In this document: positions 17,847 through 26,389 of the stretch, in pieces
How positions within the stretch are numbered: the first letter of the stretch is position 1
Layout of the letters: every line of letters starts with the position of its first letter
NCBI RefSeq assembly: GCF_963675985.1
Contig: NZ_OY780957.1
Location: 124,001 to 188,000 of the forward strand
Direction of reading: 5' to 3'
DNA: 64,000 nucleotides
Source: an uncultured Roseibium sp.
GTDB lineage: Bacteria; Pseudomonadota; Alphaproteobacteria; Rhizobiales; Stappiaceae
Program-made: the position numbers and the translations under genes
Notes under the pieces: model-generated
The model's database searches: none
What the model saw: the letters and a program-made list of their open reading frames with translations, nothing else
Told to the model about the DNA's origin: nothing

Positions 17847-18842
17847 GTGTCCGATCGCCGATATGCAGATTTTAGTCCTGAAGAACGTGCTGAGCTGTTT
17901 CATGAGAATTACGGCAACGGGCTCGACGGCGCGCGCACCTTCGAACACATCCTGCTGGCAGCCGGTGACTATCTCTCGAAATTGACAACCAAGGTCGCAG
18001 CCGATGCCGCGATGACCGCACTCGTAAACATCTGGCTGAACGCTGACGTTGAATATAGGTCCGAATGGCGCGCTTACGTTTCCGACAAATGGTCAGAGTT
18101 CTTCTCTGACACCGACCGGGGTGCAGCAATGCACGATCTGCTCGCTTATGCCGAATACGGCATTGTTCTGCACAACAGCAGCGACAAAAAAGAGCTGGCA
18201 GCTCATATCGTATCGTTGATCGAGAAGATTGACGCCTTTTGGCAATGGACTCCGATCAAGCAGTGGCACCTCGAGGAGCTTGATGAGATCGGCCCTCTCC
18301 TCACCTGGGCGAAGGGCCGCTGGGCTCTGGACAATGGTGAGCCGATCGAGCCGGCTGCACTAGCTTATCTTGGCAATGTCTCTGAGCGATCGATTCGCAA
18401 TCTTATGTCCAAGAAAGAAAAGGGCCTGCGTTCGGAAAACGGCAAGGTGCTCGCAAGCGATGCCCTAGAATGGCTCTCGCCACGCCCCGACTATTGGGAC
18501 TCCGTTTGGCAGCGCCAGGAGCTCAGCGACCTATATCCGGTCCAGCATGCCGAAGAAGAAGCTTACGTCTTCGTACCCGTCTCCCGAGACGGCAGCATTT
18601 TCCATCCGGGCTTGTGCGGCAAACATGGCTACCGTGTTGGCCCTAAAGAGCAAGAGCGCGACTTTGCCACCTTTGAGGAGGCACTCGCGGCTCTTCAGTC
18701 CCTCTCCAAGCCGTATTGGCGTCGTCAGAATGCCAATTGTGCTTGGGTCCTGATTTCAGGCGTACGCTGGGAACGTCTCAGCGAAAGCGACCTGCAAAAG
18801 TTTGCGGACGACCCTGAGAGGCGTCTGCAATCTGCTCTCTGA
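17847..18842 (+). CDS. Unknown protein with helix-turn-helix-like segment
   Basis: A 331-residue soluble protein that I do not recognise. The GTG start has a well-placed GAGGAG. An AT-rich leader with TATAAT at 17793-17798 precedes it. The N-terminal two thirds look helical and tryptophan-rich. Residues about 170-220 (ALAYLGNVSERSIRNLMSKK...KVLASDALEWLSPRPDYW) resemble a winged or excisionase-type helix-turn-helix followed by a short basic stretch, so DNA binding is possible. The C-terminal part has FATFEEALAALQSLSKPYWRR. It heads a block of same-strand unknown genes that ends before the integrase, so it is probably mobile-element cargo or a regulator. Confidence 0.7.
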   Translation: MSDRRYADFSPEERAELFHENYGNGLDGARTFEHILLAAGDYLSKLTTKVAADAAMTALVNIWLNADVEYRSEWRAYVSDKWSEFFSDTDRGAAMHDLLAYAEYGIVLHNSSDKKELAAHIVSLIEKIDAFWQWTPIKQWHLEELDEIGPLLTWAKGRWALDNGEPIEPAALAYLGNVSERSIRNLMSKKEKGLRSENGKVLASDALEWLSPRPDYWDSVWQRQELSDLYPVQHAEEEAYVFVPVSRDGSIFHPGLCGKHGYRVGPKEQERDFATFEEALAALQSLSKPYWRRQNANCAWVLISGVRWERLSESDLQKFADDPERRLQSAL

Positions 18843-18900
18843 TCTGACGAACATCAAGCGACCAGAGAGCGTCAACCCGCCCAATACCGGGCATCGCCAA

Positions 18901-18984
18901 ATGCCAGACCTGAACAACTCGGAGATTTCCGAGAACGAACTCGGCTGGCTAATTGAAAGGACTGAAAATTGGAAACCTCAATGA
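18901..18984 (+). CDS. Possible 27-residue leader peptide
   Basis: A short frame (MPDLNNSEISENELGWLIER and seven more residues) whose stop overlaps the ATG of the next gene as ATGA at 18981-18984. That arrangement would couple translation of the next gene to this one. No strong ribosome site is visible, and the product is acidic and soluble. It is reported because of the overlap only and may be chance. Confidence 0.3.
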   Translation: MPDLNNSEISENELGWLIERTENWKPQ

Positions 18985-20015
18985 AAAAATTCTCAAAACT
19001 CACTTTGGAGTACTTTGTGGATATGATCCGCACCATCGATGACCATAACGTTCGCGCACAGGATATGTGCTTCCGTGATTTTTTCCCGAATTTTATGACG
19101 ACGGATAAAGATCGCCTTGATGAAGATTTTTATGACGATGTAACTGACTTATTCGACATTAATCTTACGGCCGATTTGGTTCTATCTATTCATAAGTACG
19201 TTGACCATTCCTGGGAAGAGATCGAGCGCTTCTTAAATCTACACACCTCTAGAAGCGTGAATTTTCTTCAGAAGGTTAGTTTTTCTGCGCATGCAAGATG
19301 CTTGTCCGCAGAGCAGATTGCTGTTCTTTTTCATACGTGGACCGCGTATGTCCGTGAGGAAATCATCAATTATGTTGGGGAGCAGGAAATTAAGAACGAT
19401 CATCAGGCGGCAATGTATTCGCGCTCGGCAAACCCCGATCATCAGGTCGCAGCTCACAAGTACTATGCAATGACAACTGAAACCAATCAGTCTACCGCAC
19501 AGATAAGCGAGGTCTGCACCGCCCTGCCTGGGTTGTCTAAGGGCATCCTGCACACCTTGCTTCGCAACACCAAGACCGACTCCGGAAAGTCCCCTAGCAA
19601 TTCTTTCGCTGAAGTACTGAAGGCTTTAGTCGTGCAGACCCGCGCCCTTCAGGCATCGGCTAAGTACGCGGAATGGCTAATCGATAAGCATAGCGACGCA
19701 AGTACTCCTTTCTGGGTCGAAATAGAGAAGGATTTGGAAATCACGAGGGAAAATTCGACCTACGCTATCGAATGCATTCGCCCTTTTCGCAAAGCGCTCC
19801 CAAAGGTCTACGATAGGCTTGTAAACGCGAAAAAATGGGAAGCCGAAATGATTGGCCGCCTCATCGACATTCGCAGCGACCGGCGTATCCGCTCCGCGAC
19901 CCAGGCTCGGATCTATTGCCGCTCTGCGTTTGCCGAGCACCGGTCACAGGGCCTTCGCTATCTCACTGCAGGCCAGAACAATACGCGTCGCGCCCAGCGC
20001 GTTATGAACGGCTAG
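18981..20015 (+). CDS. Unknown soluble protein, mostly helical
   Basis: A protein of 344 residues with no signal peptide or membrane segment and no motif I recognise. The N-terminus MKKFSKLTLEYFVDMIRTID is followed by an acidic region with many Asp/Glu-Phe pairs. The C-terminal part is basic (DIRSDRRIRSATQARIYCR...NTRRAQRVMNG). The ATG at 18981 has GGAAA about eight bases upstream; a TTG at 18969 is also in frame. Base composition is AT-richer than in the surrounding housekeeping genes. It belongs to the same block as the genes at 17847 and 20088. Confidence 0.65.
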   Translation: MKKFSKLTLEYFVDMIRTIDDHNVRAQDMCFRDFFPNFMTTDKDRLDEDFYDDVTDLFDINLTADLVLSIHKYVDHSWEEIERFLNLHTSRSVNFLQKVSFSAHARCLSAEQIAVLFHTWTAYVREEIINYVGEQEIKNDHQAAMYSRSANPDHQVAAHKYYAMTTETNQSTAQISEVCTALPGLSKGILHTLLRNTKTDSGKSPSNSFAEVLKALVVQTRALQASAKYAEWLIDKHSDASTPFWVEIEKDLEITRENSTYAIECIRPFRKALPKVYDRLVNAKKWEAEMIGRLIDIRSDRRIRSATQARIYCRSAFAEHRSQGLRYLTAGQNNTRRAQRVMNG

Positions 20016-20087
20016 TCCCCATTTCCGGCCACCGGTCGGGAGTACCCACATCCGTCAAAACCTGACTCGCTATCAAGGAGGTTCATC

Positions 20088-20378
20088 ATGGACAGCCATA
20101 GGACACGTGCGTCCAACAGCACGCCAAGCTACGAATTGGTCGAAGATGTCGCACGCCTTCTCCAGGTCACGTCCGATGACCTCCGCGAGCGTCTTTGCCC
20201 TGACCGGGCACAGCAGATCCCCGCGTTCTGCACATGGCTCAGGGGCGCTTCGATACCCCCTCAGGCTCTTCCAGAAATCCGTCGGGAATTCATGAACTCA
20301 AGAACGCCCGACCTGGTGCAGATCAAAGCCCGCTTCGAGCACCTGTACTGCCATCTCGCCAACGAAAGGAAGCACTAA
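20088..20378 (+). CDS. Small unknown protein
   Basis: A 96-residue protein with a perfect AAGGAGG ribosome site eight bases before the ATG, so it is almost certainly translated, probably at a high level. It is soluble and charged, with YELVEDVARLLQVTSDDLRE at the N-terminus and a Cys-containing middle (FCTWLRGASIPPQALPEI). The pattern suggests a small helical bundle, perhaps a regulator. One base separates its stop from the ATG of the next gene, so the two are co-translated. Confidence 0.65.
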   Translation: MDSHRTRASNSTPSYELVEDVARLLQVTSDDLRERLCPDRAQQIPAFCTWLRGASIPPQALPEIRREFMNSRTPDLVQIKARFEHLYCHLANERKH

Positions 20379-20379
20379 A

Positions 20380-21264
20380 ATGGAATATAATCCCTCTGCC
20401 TCACTCGATGAGTCTACCGATTGCGTATCGTCAGAACGCCTGACCGCGGAAGAGAAAAAGGCTTTGAAGTTCCACGATTTCGACAGGGCTCGTGGCCGCT
20501 TCGAAGGATGCAAGACCGAGGTCATCCTGGAATTCCTTGCCGACATGAAATCACGGATCGATGAAGGGGGCGAGAATGCCCAGGAATTCGACGGAATGGT
20601 GGTCAAGGACTTTATCGCTGCGAACATCGTGCTGAACGAGCGGGTCGGCATCAGGCACGATCCCGCTCCCGCCCCGGCTTTTCGTCCGCAGCCGAACCGC
20701 AGCTGGCAGCCGAGAAAAAACGAGCAGGAGCTATCCAATGTCGTTCAGGTCATCGATCTGCATTTCTTGTGGCGGCACGGTCTTCGCTTTTCTGATGACA
20801 CCCTTGAGGCTATCGTCTTCGGCGATACGTTCGATTTCGATGCGGCCTGTCTCTTCACCATCACTCGGGGCACAATCCTCGAGAAGTTGGAGGCCCTTGG
20901 GCTCGATGATGACTACGGACCGCATTTCAGCCGCCTTGGGAACGCCGTGCTGCGCCCACCCAGAGACCGGGATCATCAGAACTGGCTCAAGAAGGCTCGT
21001 GATCGCGTCTTGAACAAGCTCAGCAGCCGCCCGGTACCTGGAAGTGCTGATCGCCGGGAATGGGCAGACATTGTCGCGGCAGATGGATTGCTCGAACGCC
21101 TTGAGCACGCTTCAGATGGTCGTCCCTTGATGGCCATTACCGCGTTGATGGGCCGGCACGTTAGTGAACGGCCGAAGGAACTCGAACGCAAGCTCGGGTG
21201 TGCCTTGAACGCGATGCGCAGCCCGACAAGGTCCAAGCAGGGCAAAAACAATGCTGCCGCATAG
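20380..21264 (+). CDS. Unknown protein, co-translated with the upstream small gene
   Basis: A 294-residue soluble protein with no recognised domain. An acidic N-terminal part (LTAEEKKALKFHDFDRARGR) leads into a proline-rich linker near residue 90-115 (DPAPAPAFRPQPNRSWQPR). A second domain follows with VIDLHFLWRHGLRFSDDTLE and a basic C-terminal tail. Two-domain layout with a flexible linker is the main visible feature. Its start lies one base after the stop of the 96-residue gene. It closes the block of unknown genes that precedes a long non-coding stretch and the integrase. Confidence 0.65.
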   Translation: MEYNPSASLDESTDCVSSERLTAEEKKALKFHDFDRARGRFEGCKTEVILEFLADMKSRIDEGGENAQEFDGMVVKDFIAANIVLNERVGIRHDPAPAPAFRPQPNRSWQPRKNEQELSNVVQVIDLHFLWRHGLRFSDDTLEAIVFGDTFDFDAACLFTITRGTILEKLEALGLDDDYGPHFSRLGNAVLRPPRDRDHQNWLKKARDRVLNKLSSRPVPGSADRREWADIVAADGLLERLEHASDGRPLMAITALMGRHVSERPKELERKLGCALNAMRSPTRSKQGKNNAAA

Positions 21265-22633
21265 AAATGACAAAGCAGAAGGCGCCGGAAGCGTTGGAAT
21301 TCTGCAGCCGGTGAAGCTTTTGAAATTCAGTAGCTCATTAGCTTCTTAGCGTGAATAGATCATATCTCAGGGAGCGTCGCTCCGGCCTTCGCCTGCGGCT
21401 CAGGCACGGTCGCTCGCTCCCGGATCTTGATGTGTTCCGGAAGAGAGAGTGTGAAAGGGAGAGAGACAAGAAGGTTCCGGAAGCTCAGTGAGGTCTCTCT
21501 GTACCCGGAGGAAGATAGGAGAGGGTCCGGGCGTCGCCTACGGCTCCGCACCTCCCCTCTCCCGGCTAGATCTCTGATCCGGATGATACCGACACAAACG
21601 ACGAGAGACACTGGTTCAGGCTCGTTCCGGCTGTCCCAGCCGGGTTGAGCGTTCTTTGACAAGTTTAGGACCACGCGGCCACGTTCCGGGGTTTGGTGCC
21701 ATGCCTGTGTTAGCCACACAGCCGGGCCGCTGATGCCCGTGTCCAGCGTTAAGCACCGGAGCATTTCCTCAGCGTCGCACCCACGCTCACACACTCGCAG
21801 GAACCATCCTCAAGCTCACCGGCGAGCATCCGAGTTTCAAGTGCGACGAAGACGAATGCCAGAACACGGAACGCGCCAGCACGCTCCCCTATCGATCCTC
21901 CATCGCGGGTATCGTCAGGGCGAGCGAACGATTTTCATCGAGCACGCACCTTACCTTCCTGCAAGCGCACTCAGTGCGGATAGCAAGAAGAACCAAGGCC
22001 TTCCGCCGCATCGATACCGTTTGTGTGAACTTACGCAACTGGTTTACCGGCAACGAATGCTCGTCTCGCGGACACTCAGACCGCTCGTGCCGAGACCATA
22101 TTGGCGATCGAGGCAGCATCTATTTCTTGCGACGCGATCTATTTCATCAGCCGGCTTAGTCGACTTCACCGATTTGTAACTGGGAGCCGAATATCTCGCT
22201 TTAGATTACGATCGAACGAGCGACTGCCATGCCCTCGGATCGAAAACACCGGTTTTCGTGTTGACTTAAGGAGCACATAAGTTGACTTTTTCCGGCCTGT
22301 GACGCGGCCCAGATGATTAAAATTGAACAGCAGACCTGTCGATCCACCCTGATATTGGTTAGCGCGATGTTCGCCCATAGAAGTCCATGTCAACTTAAGT
22401 CAACATAAGTCAACATTCCGGGGACTGGGTGACCGGCCATATGGCTCCGGGGATTGGCATCGCTTCCCCTGGTGGACCCATAACGCATCCCCTTCGCACC
22501 CACGCGGATTTCCTAGGACTTCCAGTTCCGGCGTCCTAATCGGCGGGTTTCTGCACTTCGGAGTGGGAAAACACCCGACAGGTCATTCCGCCCATCCTAC
22601 ACTAATGCTCATCGACGTTTCTGGAAGTGAGCA
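21265..22633. other. Long non-coding region upstream of the integrase
   Basis: About 1.4 kb without a convincing gene on either strand. From 21365 to 21560 it is rich in short hairpins (GGAGC-GTC-GCTCC; GCCTG-CGGCT-CAGGC) and purine-rich runs, with TTCCGGAA recurring. One plus-strand frame at about 21805-22159 stays open, with CDEDEC and later Cys/His residues, but it lacks a sensible start and coding character. The 10-bp iterons at 22260-22414 are listed separately. Such a region may be an excision or replication control region of an integrative element, or degenerate DNA. Confidence 0.5.
22260..22414. repeat. GTCAAC iterons with 10-bp spacing
   Basis: Three direct copies of GTCAAC(T/A)(T/A)A(A/T) begin at 22389, 22399 and 22409, exactly one helical turn apart. 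Two inverted copies (GTTGACTTAAG at 22260 and GTTGACTT at 22281) lie about 110-130 bases upstream. They are 220-370 bases before the integrase start. Regular 10-bp spacing is what is expected of arm-type integrase sites, or of an operator for cooperative binding. Confidence 0.6.
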
Positions 22634-23572
22634 ATGACAAAGAACAAGACGATCTCTGATGCATGTAAGGCATGGCTGAAGCGTTGCGAGCGCGACGAGC
22701 TGGAACGCGCGACACTGCGCTCTTATCGTAATCACGTTGACCATCACATTGATCCGGCGATTGGCGATCGGTTGCTGGCTGATCTCTCGCGGTCCGATGT
22801 CCGCGACTTCGTTGATGATATGCTCGACAAGAACTCTCGCGCTATGACTGACAAGGTGCTGCGGTCGCTGCGCTCGGCGCTGAATGAAGCAATGGATCGC
22901 GAGTGGATCGACAACAATATCGCACTGTCAGTGAAGCTGCGTCGGTCGTCGCGCAATGCACCGGATCGCATCATTCCGACCAAGCCCGAGATCAAGGCCA
23001 TGATGAACACCGTTCCGGCGAAACATCGCCCGTTGATCATCACGGCGATATACACCGGCATGCGCATGTCAGAGCTTCGCGGCCTGCGTTGGGAAGATGT
23101 CGACTTCGAACGATCCATCATCCAGGTGCGTCAGCGGGCCGATCGCTTCAATCAGATTGGCAAACCGAAATCCAAGTCCAGTCGCCGTGATATTCCGATG
23201 GCGCCCAGTGTGAAGAAGGCATTGATGGCGTGGAAGGCTGACTGTCCGACTGGCGAGTTGGATCTGGTCTTCCCGAACGGCATTGGCAATGTCGAGAGCC
23301 CGTCGAACATTTCTAACCGGGTGCTCTATCCTCTGCTGATCGATGCCGGGATCATCAATGCAGAGGGAAAGCCGAAGTTCTCATTCCATGCGCTGCGTCA
23401 CGCAGCAGCCTCGCTGTTCATCGAACAGGGTTGGCCCGCCAAGAAGGTGCAGACGATCCTCGGGCACTCATCCATCACCATGACCTTTGATGTCTATGGG
23501 CATTTGTTTGATAATGCCGAGGACGATGTCGATCTCTTCGCGAAGCTCGAGGCTGATCTAGAGGCGGCGTGA
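22634..23572 (+). CDS. Tyrosine-type site-specific integrase
   Basis: A 312-residue recombinase. It has an N-terminal SAM-like core-binding domain (about 8-95) and a catalytic domain carrying all the family residues: Arg144 (TGMRMSELRG), a Lys in the beta-hairpin near 180, His252 and Arg255 (FHALRHAAAS), His278 (ILGHSS) and the nucleophile Tyr288 (FDVYGHLF). It would catalyse integration and excision of the element it sits on. It is preceded by the GTCAAC iterons and followed, convergently and with no gap, by a serine-recombinase-like gene. A tRNA-Met 3' fragment lies about 880 bases downstream. It appears intact. Confidence 0.95.
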   Translation: MTKNKTISDACKAWLKRCERDELERATLRSYRNHVDHHIDPAIGDRLLADLSRSDVRDFVDDMLDKNSRAMTDKVLRSLRSALNEAMDREWIDNNIALSVKLRRSSRNAPDRIIPTKPEIKAMMNTVPAKHRPLIITAIYTGMRMSELRGLRWEDVDFERSIIQVRQRADRFNQIGKPKSKSSRRDIPMAPSVKKALMAWKADCPTGELDLVFPNGIGNVESPSNISNRVLYPLLIDAGIINAEGKPKFSFHALRHAAASLFIEQGWPAKKVQTILGHSSITMTFDVYGHLFDNAEDDVDLFAKLEADLEAA

Positions 23573-24415
23573 TTAATCACCGCCTCTTCTGAACTTGACC
23601 TTCTTAAGGGTGCTGCTCTCGGGATTCCGTTCCGCAAGCTGGTTGAGGAACTTCCGCAAATTAGCACTGGTCCATAATTTGCCACGGGCGGTGGGCACCT
23701 CTCTGGCCTTGAGATCATCAAGCAATTCGCGAATAGTAAGCACCCGGTCGACCTGATCACCAAAGACCCGCTTGTGCGACAGTAAGATGTTGACCGCCAT
23801 AAACTCATCTTCGACTTTCTGTGCTTCCTCGCCGTGACCCTCTGCACGCATACGCTGAAACCTCATACGTGGCACTTTCCCCACAGCGTCCATCCACTTT
23901 TCGATCTCGCGAACGCGTTCCGCCTCCTGAACGGCATGCAGCCTCGGCTTAATGAAGTTCGCAAAATTTGCGTCGCTAGAAGTGAAGACCGGCCTATCGT
24001 GAAGCACGCTGTGCAAATGGAGGTTCTGGCCCATAAGGAAGCCCCGCAGCTTGCGGATCTCGTCGCCATTGCTGGCGTCAATCAATCGGCTCGCGTCATC
24101 GACCACGGCTAAGCAACCTGAACCTTTGACCAGGGCGATTGACCGTCTAAAGGAAATGTTAGCGCCGTGAAACGGTCGTGAAAACTCTTCCGAAACAAAC
24201 TGCCAGCCCCTTACCTCGATTTCATGCTCTTCCGCCCAGCGCTTTATATATTCCGTCTGAAACTGAGCGGACGGGTTAAGCCGCACCTCCCGTAGCGAAA
24301 CATTCTGGCTGTAGCCGCGCACTATTATTAGGCCGATATATGGCCGCTTCGGCTCGTAACTGGGATGCATGAAACACGCTCGAAATGATAAAACAAGAGC
24401 GCCGTCATAGCTCAC
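23573..24415 (-). CDS. Serine-recombinase-like protein, diverged
   Basis: A frame of 280 residues. The N-terminal part (YIGLIIVRGYSQNVSLREVR...LAVVDDASRLI...LHLHSVLHDRPVF) follows the resolvase fold pattern. The C-terminal part (VPTARGKLWTSANLRKFLNQ) resembles the 'recombinase' domain of large serine recombinases. The catalytic motif is altered: the usual R.S near the start of the first strand appears as VRGYS, so activity is doubtful. Length is much below the 450 or more of large serine recombinases. An ATG at 24370 fits the family start better than 24415. It is convergent with the integrase, ending at the base after its stop. It may be a directionality or regulatory protein. Confidence 0.6.
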   Translation of the reverse strand: MSYDGALVLSFRACFMHPSYEPKRPYIGLIIVRGYSQNVSLREVRLNPSAQFQTEYIKRWAEEHEIEVRGWQFVSEEFSRPFHGANISFRRSIALVKGSGCLAVVDDASRLIDASNGDEIRKLRGFLMGQNLHLHSVLHDRPVFTSSDANFANFIKPRLHAVQEAERVREIEKWMDAVGKVPRMRFQRMRAEGHGEEAQKVEDEFMAVNILLSHKRVFGDQVDRVLTIRELLDDLKAREVPTARGKLWTSANLRKFLNQLAERNPESSTLKKVKFRRGGD

Positions 24416-24455
24416 TTAACACGCTGAAGTCACTCGCAAATTGAATCCTTCCGTT

Positions 24456-24503
24456 GGAATCATAATCCGCGTGTCGGGGGTTCAAGTCCCTCCTCCGCTA
24501 CCA
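24456..24503 (+). other. tRNA-Met 3' fragment, putative attachment site
   Basis: Forty-eight bases identical in style to the 3' end of elongator tRNA-Met of Hyphomicrobiales. They start at the 5' side of the anticodon stem (GGAATCATAATCCG, anticodon CAT), continue through the variable and T-arm (GGGGGTTCAAGTCCC) and end in CCA. The sequence before it does not form the acceptor 5' strand, D-arm or start of the anticodon arm, so this is not a gene. Displaced tRNA 3' ends mark the far end of an integrated element. The integrated DNA would then lie to the left of this site, with the intact tRNA beyond the window. Confidence 0.75.
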
Positions 24504-25019
24504 AATCATACGCTAGAATACTCTAAAGCATTCAAAAACCACGAATATCTGCGAAATCGCACTGCTCATGACTATGAGCTTGATGGTAGCGGTTCGGCGT
24601 GGTCATGGATTGCAGCTCCAATGCCCCCAAAATAGCAACCAACGTAGTGGTGCCTCGGACTTGACGAGTCGTCGGCCGACGACTGGCAGCTTTGCGCCGC
24701 CAATCTAGACGTTCGACTGCTACCCCATAGGTCCCAAAAGCAGCCGTTCGTTGCGGTCAAAATGAAGGTGAGGAAAGCGGACCTTCCCGACTTTTGCCGC
24801 AGCTACGATAATGACTGCGTTAGTGCGGCTGGCGGAAACGAAAAGCCAAATCCACGCGTTAAAAACTGTTGTTTGTATACCAAGTCGATCACTTAGCCTT
24901 TGAGTGGGCAAGCGCTTGACGGTTGAGAAAAGCTCGCGCTCTAATCAAAATGCAAAAGTCGCTTTGTGTTTGATCCCTTGTGGGCCCCGCCTTTTCTTGA
25001 AAACAAGGAGTGGAATGCA
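24504..25019. other. Intergenic region containing an 18-bp palindrome
   Basis: No gene is seen. A perfect 18-bp palindrome (AGTCGTCGGCCGACGACT) spans 24667-24684 and could be a protein-binding site. No open frame has a ribosome site or a recognisable product. The stretch follows directly after the tRNA fragment. Confidence 0.5.
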
Positions 25020-25184
25020 ATGAAACCGAACAGACGAGATGTTTTGGGCGCAACGGCAGGTGCCACTTTTGCACGCATATCTGCTGCAACTGCCGTCCTC
25101 AAGCGCTATAAGCATCCGCCTCACGTTGACCCCCGGTCGCACCCGACTGAAAATCGCTGCTCAGCTCCGCTCGACACCACGTGA
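25020..25184 (+). pseudogene. Truncated gene start with Tat signal peptide
   Basis: A 54-codon frame beginning with an AAGGAG site and MKPNRRDVLGATAGATFARI, a twin-arginine signal (RRDVLG) followed by an alanine-rich h-region. After about residue 28 the sequence becomes arginine/proline-rich without signs of a domain and stops. It looks like the 5' end of a gene for a Tat-exported enzyme whose body was lost by recombination. Near 25190-25215 a GGGGTCA...TGACCCC inverted repeat may mark an old insertion-sequence end. Confidence 0.5.
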
Positions 25185-25396
25185 ATCGGGGTCAGTGTTC
25201 CAATTTTGACCCCACTGTTCGGTTTGCTTCACCCAACTCCGGGCGATCCCTCCACCGAAGCCAATACCCGGTGCGCCCAAAAAAATTTGACTCAATAGCT
25301 TATCTTGGACAACCATAACTCCTAGTTGTAGACGCCTTGGCGAGTGCCAGCTTGGTATGGCCTCCCGCCGCGTCTCCAAGCGCGAAAGGACTGGCG

Positions 25397-26077
25397 ATGG
25401 GATGCAATTGGTTTTTTTCTTTGGGCGCACTTGTTACTATTACAACCTTTCCAACGTTAGTATTCGCGGCCTGCCCCCCCGGTGCTCGTATTGACGATAT
25501 TTCTCCACCGACAGATGTCGCGCGCACATTTATTCGAGAAGGACCAGGAGAGTATGGCAAGAGCCGCGCAAGTGGAAACCCACATACCGGTGTAGATATT
25601 TTGACTAGGGCTAGTTACGATGATCGGTCCGCTTATGCTGTCTATGCAATGGCGGACGGAGTGGTGGCCTATGCACAATTCAACGGCGGCGGACTGGACC
25701 AAGGTTTCGGGAATGTTGTGATTATCGATCATGGCGCGGATTGTTACACGATGATGGCCCATCTTTCGAGCGATCCGTTCACTCCAATGCCCAGCGATCC
25801 CTCTGCAGCTCTACTCGTTTCTGTCGGACAATCTGTCTCCCGCGGCACTTTGGTTGGGTACTTCGTGGACATGTCGGCGGGCGTTCATTCGACTGGCAAT
25901 GCGATGCGCACCGCTACAGGTGCTCGCTGGCAAACCCACTTTGAGTTCATCAACGCGCCGAGTGGCCGTACGGGCCCCGGACGGATCGCTGACATCATCG
26001 GTTCAGATGGTCGGCGAGTTGATCCAACGTCCACTCTGCTCAGTCTCGGGTACCAAATCGAAGACATTGTCAACTGA
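25397..26077 (+). CDS. Exported M23 (LytM-like) peptidase fold, altered active site
   Basis: A protein of 226 residues with a signal peptide (MGCNWFFSLGALVTITTFP...FAAC); the AAAGGA site supports this ATG over the one at 25337. The M23 fold is seen in NPHTGVDIL (the HxxxD zinc motif), VYAMADGVV, GNVVIIDHG, MMAHL, and WQTHFEF at the place of the usual HxHFE. The zinc ligands are present, but the first His of HxH is Gln, so peptidase activity is uncertain. The role would be at peptidoglycan in the periplasm. It precedes the giant-protein operon by 312 bases on the same strand and may belong to it. Confidence 0.7.
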   Translation: MGCNWFFSLGALVTITTFPTLVFAACPPGARIDDISPPTDVARTFIREGPGEYGKSRASGNPHTGVDILTRASYDDRSAYAVYAMADGVVAYAQFNGGGLDQGFGNVVIIDHGADCYTMMAHLSSDPFTPMPSDPSAALLVSVGQSVSRGTLVGYFVDMSAGVHSTGNAMRTATGARWQTHFEFINAPSGRTGPGRIADIIGSDGRRVDPTSTLLSLGYQIEDIVN

Positions 26078-26389
26078 GCTGTTCATTGCAAATTCCCGGC
26101 TGAGGCCGATCAAGACAGCACTATTTGCTCTGACCGTAGTAACCTTTTCGCCCATTAGATTGGGCATTGCGAAATAGGATCAAGAGGGAATGCATTTGAT
26201 AGAAACGCAATGCTTATGAGTTCAATCCTGAGCCAGTCTTGCCGTATTTCTTCAAGCGGCAAGTTTTTCCGAGGTCGCGCCCCGCGAAAAGCGCTTGTTC
26301 TGAGGCGGCTGAGCAATTCTTGGGCTAGTACTCGCAATCTTTATTAATCTCAAATCACCCATCGGTGAATTGGACAAGGACATCCCATA
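26078..26389. other. Intergenic leader of the channel/giant-protein operon
   Basis: No gene is seen on either strand. The stretch is AT-richer toward its right end (26330-26389) and is the likely place of the promoter for the four-gene operon. AAGGACA lies about ten bases before the ATG at 26390. Confidence 0.4.

Noticed and set aside
21733..22179. Plus-strand 148-codon frame in the non-coding region before the integrase
   Set aside because: Arg/Ser/His-rich product with no ribosome site or domain; typical of a chance frame in GC-rich DNA.
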